DNA of 50,224 nucleotides from Fictibacillus fluitans (GTDB taxonomy: Bacteria > Bacillota > Bacilli > Bacillales > Fictibacillaceae), in assembly GCF_030418125.1 (NCBI RefSeq), contig NZ_JAUHTR010000024.1, positions 1 to 50,224 of the forward strand, read 5' to 3'. Positions 45,098-50,224 of the stretch are shown here, piece by piece; positions within the stretch are counted from its first letter, which is position 1; each line of letters begins with the position of its first letter. The notes beneath the pieces are model-generated. The model did no database searches and was not told where the DNA came from. It worked only from the letters and a program-made list of their open reading frames with translations. Made by a program: the position numbers and the translations under genes.

Positions 45098-45934
45098 TCA
45101 GTGTTGTTTATCCATTAAAAAACGTTTTTGATAAAATTTATGGGCGAACTCTGTAACTTCTCTCGATTTCTGATAGTTCATACCTGCTCCAAACAGCACT
45201 CCAATAAGCGGAATTCCCTGGACGACCTTCTTTTTCAGCATGGTGATAATGAGTCCCTTCATGCCCTGTCTCAGAGGCATAGACAGCCAGGAAACATCAG
45301 CTACCGATTCATCTCCAACATAAAAAAACGAATCGGCTTCCCCGCTGCTGATTTCCTCCATCAGTTCTCCCCAGCTTTCATGCTGGTAGCGCTTAGGAAG
45401 AGTGGATGCATGGAACACCTTGAGCGACATCATCATTTCAGACGGTTTTTGAATGTCGTATCCATAATTCATCGCGATATATTGAATGGAACGAACCTGC
45501 AGGGCAATCATCGCCGGGATGTCGATTCCCAACAACAATAACCCGCCGGTTCCTGAAAGTCCTCCCTGCGCAAGTGACAGCATCCGGCTTCTGGCAATCT
45601 GCTGTTGGGCAATATATGTAAGCTGATCAATGGAGCATGCTTTCAAATCTTCAATTTCTTCTGCTTCCGGATAAAAGATTCTCGCCTCTGACAATAGCCT
45701 TTCCCGGACGTCCTTTTGATGCCTGGAATTTTGGATCAGTGCATGAACATGGAATAAAGCTGCATCAATCCCATTGTTCATCTTTTCAATGAGGGCCGGG
45801 TTCAATTGGTTCAGCTGCTGTTTCACCCACCGCTCGTACGTCGCTTCAAAGTCTGTCGGCTCATATTCAAAATAACTGGACTCCCACTGAAGAATGGAAT
45901 TCATTACTTTTTCTTCTCTAGGCGTTAGGCTCAC
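45098..45934 (-). CDS. EcsC family protein
   Basis: A 278-residue protein with an amphipathic N-terminal half and a hydrophobic centre (GGLSGTGGLLLLGIDIPAMIALQVRSIQYIAMNYGYD, about residues 125-160). This is the EcsC-domain pattern. EcsC domains are linked to the EcsAB ABC transporter, but this gene has no such partner here and its role is unknown. I chose the GTG at 45934 with AGGAGG 7 bases upstream; the frame to 45979 lies in the promoter region (TATAAT about 45 bases upstream). It lies between argG and ackA, where B. subtilis has moaB instead. Confidence 0.85.
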   Translation of the reverse strand: MSLTPREEKVMNSILQWESSYFEYEPTDFEATYERWVKQQLNQLNPALIEKMNNGIDAALFHVHALIQNSRHQKDVRERLLSEARIFYPEAEEIEDLKACSIDQLTYIAQQQIARSRMLSLAQGGLSGTGGLLLLGIDIPAMIALQVRSIQYIAMNYGYDIQKPSEMMMSLKVFHASTLPKRYQHESWGELMEEISSGEADSFFYVGDESVADVSWLSMPLRQGMKGLIITMLKKKVVQGIPLIGVLFGAGMNYQKSREVTEFAHKFYQKRFLMDKQH

Positions 45935-46086
45935 AATTCGACCTCCTGAGATTTCACATTTGTTATAGTTATTATACAACCTTTTTATCTTTTATAACAT
46001 AAATCCCCTGCACCCTGCATCTTCGTGCACGGAAAGTCGGATGCCCAGTCATTTCTCTTGCTATTGTAGCAGTTAAGGAGGTTATT

Positions 46087-46968
46087 ATGGATCAGCTGAA
46101 AGATATGAATGCGGCATTAAGCTATATTGAGCAGCATTTAACAGATCGCATCGATTTTAAACAAGTGGCCCGAAAGGCCCTTTGCTCCGAATATCATTTC
46201 AAACGAATGTTTTCCTTCCTCGCAGGGATGACGCTTTCTGAATATATTCGGCGCAGGCGCCTGACACTTGCTGCCTTTGAACTCAGCGACTCTTCATTGC
46301 GGGTAATCGACATCGCTGTAAAATACGGATACAGCTCTTCCGATGCCTTTACGAGGGCTTTTGTGAATCTTCATGGGATCACTCCCTCTGAAGCGCGCCA
46401 TAACGGCCATTCATTGAAAGCTTTTCCCCCGATGACCTTCCACCTATCCATCAGAGGAGGAAATGAAATGAACTACCGTATCGCAGAAAAGGGAGCCTTT
46501 CGTATAGTGGGTCTCAAGAAAAGAGTCAGACTGCAGTTTGAGGGTGTTAATCCTGAAATACAATCCATGTGGGAAAGCCTCGATGAACTGCAAATTAAAG
46601 AATTAAAGGGATATTCCAATATGGAGCCTCATGGACTGATCAGCGCTTCTGCCAATTTTTCCGAAGAAAGAATGGAGGGAAAGGGAGAATTGGATCATTA
46701 CATTGGGGCAGCCACTACACTCCAGGCTGCTGATGCCTGGACATTACTTGAAGTTCCGCAAAGTACGTGGGCTGTTTTTGAAGCAATCGGCCCTTTTCCG
46801 CAAACCTTACAGCAAACGTGGGGACGAATTTATTCCGAGTGGTTCCCCTCCTCCAGCTATGAACAAATAGAGGGACCGGAGATTTTGTGGAATGAACAGA
46901 AAGATACAACTTCCCCAACCTTTAAAAGCGAAATTTGGATTCCGGTCAAAAAGAAGAAACAACAATAA
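46087..46968 (+). CDS. AraC-family regulator with GyrI-like effector domain
   Basis: A 293-residue transcription factor. Two helix-turn-helix motifs lie near residues 20-105 ([36 protein letters not shown], then [33 protein letters not shown]). The C-terminal GyrI-like/AraC effector domain covers residues 125-290, with [33 protein letters not shown] near 230-262. Such proteins bind drugs or other small hydrophobic molecules. AAGGAGG precedes the ATG. It is divergent from the EcsC gene by 152 bases, so that gene is a possible target. It converges on ackA. Confidence 0.92.
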   Translation: MDQLKDMNAALSYIEQHLTDRIDFKQVARKALCSEYHFKRMFSFLAGMTLSEYIRRRRLTLAAFELSDSSLRVIDIAVKYGYSSSDAFTRAFVNLHGITPSEARHNGHSLKAFPPMTFHLSIRGGNEMNYRIAEKGAFRIVGLKKRVRLQFEGVNPEIQSMWESLDELQIKELKGYSNMEPHGLISASANFSEERMEGKGELDHYIGAATTLQAADAWTLLEVPQSTWAVFEAIGPFPQTLQQTWGRIYSEWFPSSSYEQIEGPEILWNEQKDTTSPTFKSEIWIPVKKKKQQ

Positions 46969-46972
46969 AGAC

Positions 46973-47011
46973 AAAAAAGGACAGCTCTTTATGAAGGGCT
47001 GTCCTTTTGTT
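46973..47011. terminator. Bidirectional terminator of the AraC gene and ackA
   Basis: AAAAGGACAGCTCTT pairs with AAGGGCTGTCCTTTT across a 4-base loop (46975-47008), with T-runs on both strands. Confidence 0.9.
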
Positions 47012-47019
47012 CAATCTAT

Positions 47020-48207
47020 TTATTTTGATAGTCGTACGGTATCGCGCGCAATCATTACTTCTTCGTTTGTTGGAATGACGATGACTTTTACTGGTGAATG
47101 CGGATAGCTGATGAAAGCTTCCTTGCCGCGGATTTTGTTTAGTGCAGGGTCCCAGTATACTCCCATGAATTCCAGGCCGCGAAGCACCCTCGCCCGAACG
47201 GTGTCACTGTTCTCACCGATACCGGCAGTAAAGATGATCGCATCGATTCCAGCCATGCGTGCAGCATAAGAACCAATGTATTTATGAATACGTGAAGCGA
47301 ATACTTCAAGTGCAAGTTCTGCTCTCTCGTTTCCTTCATTCGCTTTTTGTTCGATATCGCGAAGATCGGATGAGAATCCGGAAACACCGAGCATACCACT
47401 CTTATTGTTCAATACATTCAGTACTTCCTCGGCAGTTTGTCCTGTCTTTTGCATAATATAAGGAATGAGTGCAGGGTCAATGTTTCCTGAACGTGTTCCC
47501 ATAGCCACACCCGCAAGAGGCGTGAAGCCCATGGAAGTGTCAATGGATTTTCCGCCTTCAATAGCAGCAATACTTGCTCCGTTTCCTAAATGGCAGGACA
47601 GCAGGCGAAGCTGTTCAATCGGACGGCCAAGGAGTTCAGCCGCGCGCTCGGATACATACTTGTGGGATGTTCCGTGAAAACCGTATTTACGGATTCCGTA
47701 CTTTTCATAATATTCATATGGTAAACTGTACAAATATGATTGTTCAGGCATCGACTGATGAAATGCTGTATCAAACACAGCAACAGACGGGACATCTGGT
47801 AATATTTCCTTAAATGCACGAATGCCTACCACATTGGCAGGATTGTGAAGTGGCGCAAGGAAAGAAAGCTCCTCGATTTCTTCAAGAACTTCATCCGTGA
47901 TTACCGCAGAATCATGGAATTTTTCCCCGCCGTGGACGACCCGGTGCCCAATTCCTTCGATCTCATCATAGGAGGAGATGATGTTATGCTCGGTGAGTTT
48001 ATTAAGCAGCATTTTTACCGCTACTCCGTGATCAGGAATATCTGTTACTTCTTTTATTTTTTCCCCATTCACTTCAATGGTGAAAATGGAGTCATTTAAT
48101 CCAATTCGTTCAACCACGCCTTTTGTGAGAACCAGCTCCTCGGGCATTTCAAGCAATTGAAATTTCAAGGAAGAACTCCCGGCATTGATTGCAATAATTT
48201 TAGCCAT
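47020..48207 (-). CDS. ackA: Acetate kinase
   Basis: A 395-residue ASKHA-fold kinase that makes ATP and acetate from acetyl phosphate during overflow metabolism. [16 protein letters not shown] is at the N-terminus, [17 protein letters not shown] near residues 145-161, [15 protein letters not shown] near 170, [10 protein letters not shown] near 205 and [12 protein letters not shown] near 322. AAGGAG precedes the ATG. A terminator-like hairpin lies in its leader 28 bases before the start. Acetate kinase genes are CcpA-activated in B. subtilis; only a poor cre-like sequence is visible here. Confidence 0.96.
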   Translation of the reverse strand: MAKIIAINAGSSSLKFQLLEMPEELVLTKGVVERIGLNDSIFTIEVNGEKIKEVTDIPDHGVAVKMLLNKLTEHNIISSYDEIEGIGHRVVHGGEKFHDSAVITDEVLEEIEELSFLAPLHNPANVVGIRAFKEILPDVPSVAVFDTAFHQSMPEQSYLYSLPYEYYEKYGIRKYGFHGTSHKYVSERAAELLGRPIEQLRLLSCHLGNGASIAAIEGGKSIDTSMGFTPLAGVAMGTRSGNIDPALIPYIMQKTGQTAEEVLNVLNNKSGMLGVSGFSSDLRDIEQKANEGNERAELALEVFASRIHKYIGSYAARMAGIDAIIFTAGIGENSDTVRARVLRGLEFMGVYWDPALNKIRGKEAFISYPHSPVKVIVIPTNEEVMIARDTVRLSK

Positions 48208-48231
48208 TCTTTTAGCTCCTTAACAGCAATG

Positions 48232-48262
48232 AAAAAGAAGTGCATGTGACCATGTACTTCTT
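48232..48262 (-). promoter_or_regulatory. Terminator-like hairpin in the ackA leader
   Basis: On the minus strand AAGAAGTaCATG pairs with CATGcACTTCTT around GTCA (48235-48246 with 48251-48262, one mismatch) and is followed by five T. It ends 25 bases before the ackA ATG and downstream of the candidate ackA promoter. It is either an attenuator or the ytxK terminator. Confidence 0.6.
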
Positions 48263-48290
48263 CTCATATAAATTCAATATATCCTTAACC

Positions 48291-48319
48291 ATTTAACCAT
48301 CGTTATCCGCTTATTTCAA
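48291..48319 (-). promoter_or_regulatory. Candidate ackA promoter
   Basis: TTGAAA (48314-48319) and TTAAAT (48291-48296) on the minus strand are 17 bases apart. The spacer contains AAGCGGATAAC, vaguely cre-like. Confidence 0.45.
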
Positions 48320-48397
48320 GTTTGTAAAGGCTTACCTGCCATATTCGTATTTTTCTGAAATGAATTCGTTTCCATTGTGGATATATTTCTATAGTTA

Positions 48398-49393
48398 TTA
48401 TGGACGTTTCAGTTCTTTGCTAAACCATTCATTCATTTGGTCCATCACGCTGGCAATGGCCTGCTTTTTGGAGAAGGACGGCAGATCCACCAGCAGTGCC
48501 TGCTTCGGTTTTACTGTATTCTCTCCGTTTTTCTGCAGAAGAAGAATGCTTTTTGCCTGCGTCTCTTGTTTAAAAAGACTTAACGGCAGCTGAATCATCC
48601 CGATAATGACAGCCTTCTCTTTGATCATTTTTTGAAGAAGAGGCGCCTGTTCACTGGAGAACAGACCGTTGGGAACAAGAAATACTCCAAATCCAGATTC
48701 TTTCAGATAATGAAGGCTCTGCTCAATTAGAAGATGATGAGCATACGTGTGCCCCTCTTGGGCGCCAACGATAAATTCCTTTGCCGTTTCATCATTCGGA
48801 TAAAATCCGACAGGGAGATCAGTGACTACTAGATCCACGGGTTCCACATAAAGCGGCCTTATGCTGTCTTGATGATAAAACTCAACGTTATGCTTTTGCA
48901 GATTGGAAATGATCCATGCCAGCCGCAGGAGGGTTTCATCCACCTCTACGCCAAAGCTTTTTATATTGCCATCCAATTGATTCAATACCGTTGTCAGCAA
49001 ATTACCCGCACCTGCCGCAGGATCGAGCAAGGAAACATCTTTGGTCGAAGGCATCAGCTTCTGGACAAGATAACTGATAAAAATACCAACCGCATCCGGT
49101 GTCATGGCGTGGTGGGGCTGAATGGCCTCCTTCATTCCTTTTAATACGGCAAGCTGAAAGGCTTTTCGGATTTCCTCGGGATTCATGGCTTCAAGCTTTA
49201 CCTTTGCATATTCCTTTTCCAAAAAGGCTTTGGTAACTTGAGATGCGTCTTCAGGAATTTCCTTATGAAACATATTTTCCCCGGTTTCAATAAGGGCATC
49301 CAGGTACGTCAGGTCTTCTTCCTGTTTAATTCTTTCCGCCGAATGGTCGATAACCATAAATATTTTTTCTACATTCGAAAGATTGCTATTCAT
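48398..49393 (-). CDS. ytxK: YtxK: N6-adenine methyltransferase-like protein
   Basis: A 331-residue protein with a class I methyltransferase fold. An N-terminal helical part is followed by HHAMTPDAVGIFISYLVQKL near residues 98-117. The AdoMet-binding motif LLDPAAGAGNLLTTVLNQL is near 125-143. The catalytic motif position reads TDLPVGFYP near 187-195, where active N6-adenine methylases have (N/D)PPY. B. subtilis YtxK has the same type of change as I recall it. DNA methylation is therefore doubtful. It lies between tpx and ackA. Confidence 0.88.
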   Translation of the reverse strand: MNSNLSNVEKIFMVIDHSAERIKQEEDLTYLDALIETGENMFHKEIPEDASQVTKAFLEKEYAKVKLEAMNPEEIRKAFQLAVLKGMKEAIQPHHAMTPDAVGIFISYLVQKLMPSTKDVSLLDPAAGAGNLLTTVLNQLDGNIKSFGVEVDETLLRLAWIISNLQKHNVEFYHQDSIRPLYVEPVDLVVTDLPVGFYPNDETAKEFIVGAQEGHTYAHHLLIEQSLHYLKESGFGVFLVPNGLFSSEQAPLLQKMIKEKAVIIGMIQLPLSLFKQETQAKSILLLQKNGENTVKPKQALLVDLPSFSKKQAIASVMDQMNEWFSKELKRP

Positions 49394-49487
49394 TGTCGTT
49401 CCTCCTATATATCTTGCAGCCGCACTTTTTATGCGTTTAATGCTTTATTTCAAATTAGCAAGCTGTTCATGGGAGATTCACACCGAT

Positions 49488-49518
49488 AAAAAACTCCGGA
49501 ATCGGAATCCGGAGTTTC
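49488..49518 (-). terminator. tpx terminator
   Basis: AAACTCCGGA/TCCGGAGTTT stem (49491-49517), with a T-run on the minus strand, just beyond the tpx stop. Confidence 0.9.
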
Positions 49519-49522
49519 TTGT

Positions 49523-50020
49523 TTACTTGGCAGCTTTTGCAGCTTCGATAGCAGCCTCATAATTTGGATGGTTGGTTACTTCATCCACGTATTCAACGTA
49601 AGTTACTTTGTCTGAGCTGTCTACAACGAAAACCGCTCTTGCCAGAAGGCGAAGTTCTTCAATCGCTACACCGTATGCTTTACCGAAAGAAAGGTCGCGG
49701 TGATCGGATACCGTTTGAACGTTTTCTACTCCCGCTGCTGCGCACCAGCGCTTTTGAGCAAAAGGAAGGTCAACAGAAACAGTAAGTATCTTCACGTTAT
49801 CCAATTTGGAAGCTTCCTCATTAAAGCGGCGGGTCTGCGCATCACAAACTCCTGTATCAACAGAAGGCACTACCGAGATTAAACGAACAGAACCTTTTGA
49901 GTCCGCAAGCGTTACTTCCGACAAATCATTTGCCAGCACCGTGAAATCCGGAGCCTGGTCACCTACCTGTACTTGCTTGCCAGCCAGTGTAACCGGTTTT
50001 TCTTTAAATGTAACTCCCAT
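49523..50020 (-). CDS. tpx: Thiol peroxidase
   Basis: A 165-residue atypical 2-Cys peroxiredoxin that reduces peroxides with thioredoxin. [17 protein letters not shown] is near residues 18-34. The peroxidatic cysteine is in [19 protein letters not shown] near 60. The resolving cysteine is in [13 protein letters not shown] near 94. Length equals the family. AGAGGAGG precedes the ATG. It has its own promoter, TTGCAC-17-TATGAT. Confidence 0.96.
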   Translation of the reverse strand: MGVTFKEKPVTLAGKQVQVGDQAPDFTVLANDLSEVTLADSKGSVRLISVVPSVDTGVCDAQTRRFNEEASKLDNVKILTVSVDLPFAQKRWCAAAGVENVQTVSDHRDLSFGKAYGVAIEELRLLARAVFVVDSSDKVTYVEYVDEVTNHPNYEAAIEAAKAAK

Positions 50021-50058
50021 GAAAACAGCCTCCTCTTATTTAATTATGTACATGTCCC

Positions 50059-50087
50059 ATCATATAGCGAAGAACCAGAATGTGCAA
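50059..50087 (-). promoter_or_regulatory. Sigma-A promoter of tpx
   Basis: TTGCAC (50082-50087) and TATGAT (50059-50064) on the minus strand with 17 bases between. Confidence 0.7.
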
Positions 50088-50108
50088 ATGAAAAGCTGAA
50101 GGGACCGT

Positions 50109-50170
50109 TCCCGCTCATCGTGTACCCGCCGTTATTTCTAAATACCCGCCATTTTGCGCTTTTTACCCGC
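50109..50170. repeat. Second locus of about 21-bp phased GCGGGTA motifs
   Basis: Read on the minus strand, GCGGGTA occurs three times (plus-strand ACCCGC starting at 50124, 50144 and 50165; spacing 20 and 21). A degraded GCGGGA lies at 50109-50114. The 11-base word AATGGCGGGTA is identical to one in the ytvI-fxsA gap. Confidence 0.75.
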
Positions 50171-50189
50171 CAAAACCCGATTATGTCAA

Positions 50190-50224
50190 CCAAAAGAAAA
50201 AAGTTAACTGTAAAAACAGTTAAC
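50190..50224 (-). terminator. Terminator of an upstream gene beyond the window
   Basis: GTTAACTG/CAGTTAAC stem (50203-50210 with 50217-50224), followed by a T-rich run on the minus strand. The gene it ends lies past 50224. Confidence 0.75.

Noticed and set aside
48297-48319. cre site for ackA
   Set aside because: The AAGCGGATAAC region needs an extra base and two mismatches to fit the cre consensus, so it is not called as a site.

Overview
The window is a contiguous piece of a Bacillaceae (Firmicutes) chromosome of moderate G+C. Gene content and order follow the Bacillus subtilis core segment from dnaI/dnaB through polA, phoPR, mdh-icd-citZ, pyk-pfkA, accAD, dnaE, argGH and ackA to tpx. Strong AGGAGG-type ribosome sites, several TTG/GTG starts, sporulation genes (ytrH, ytrI, ytvI, ytaF, and the glcU-gdh pair) and many factor-independent terminators fit this. 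It is not B. subtilis itself. It carries mqnC of the futalosine menaquinone route, a GntR/FadR-type regulator beside accDA, an AraC/GyrI regulator and an EcsC-family gene between argG and ackA, and ald plus an M24 peptidase gene between ytkL and ytkK. I see no insertion sequence, prophage, CRISPR array, rRNA or tRNA.

Layout, left to right (most genes on the minus strand). 0-3 kb: mqnC, then glcU-gdh (glucose uptake and oxidation, probably forespore). 3-7 kb: nrdR-dnaB-dnaI (replication initiation), a hypothetical gene and speD. 7-13 kb: gapB (gluconeogenic, CcpN-type operator) and the polA-mutM-ytaF-coaE group. 13-17 kb: phoPR and a MaoC-like hot-dog gene with a catabolite-repression (cre) site. 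17-21 kb: citZ-icd-mdh (TCA cycle). 21-25.6 kb: ytwI, ytvI(+), fxsA, pfkA-pyk. 25.7-29.7 kb: malic enzyme, GntR regulator, accD, accA. 29.7-35.8 kb: dnaE and a plus-strand sporulation pair ytrH-ytrI, a 60-residue orphan, nrnA, ytpI. 35.8-42 kb: ytoI, a small membrane protein, ytkL, M24 peptidase(+), ald, ytkK, ytzD. 42-50 kb: argG-argH, a 104-residue orphan(+), EcsC, AraC(+), ackA, ytxK, tpx.

The metabolic logic is central carbon flow at the pyruvate/acetyl-CoA node: pfkA-pyk (glycolysis), gapB (gluconeogenesis), malic enzyme plus acetyl-CoA carboxylase (NADPH and malonyl-CoA for lipid), citZ-icd-mdh and ackA. Regulatory sites readable in the DNA support this: a CcpN-consensus operator on gapB, cre-like sites before citZ and the MaoC gene, and a perfect 17-bp palindrome containing the FadR core just downstream of a strong promoter for malic enzyme-GntR-accDA.

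No wholly new multigene system is evident. The most unusual signals are non-coding: (i) GCGGGTA motifs repeated about every 21 bp in two distant intergenic regions (22.25-22.34 kb and 50.11-50.17 kb), the first preceded by a duplicated 35-mer that includes the end of ytvI; (ii) the FadR-like operator; (iii) strong hairpins inside the polA-mutM-ytaF cluster, one of which buries the ytaF ribosome site; (iv) structured leaders before speD and ackA.
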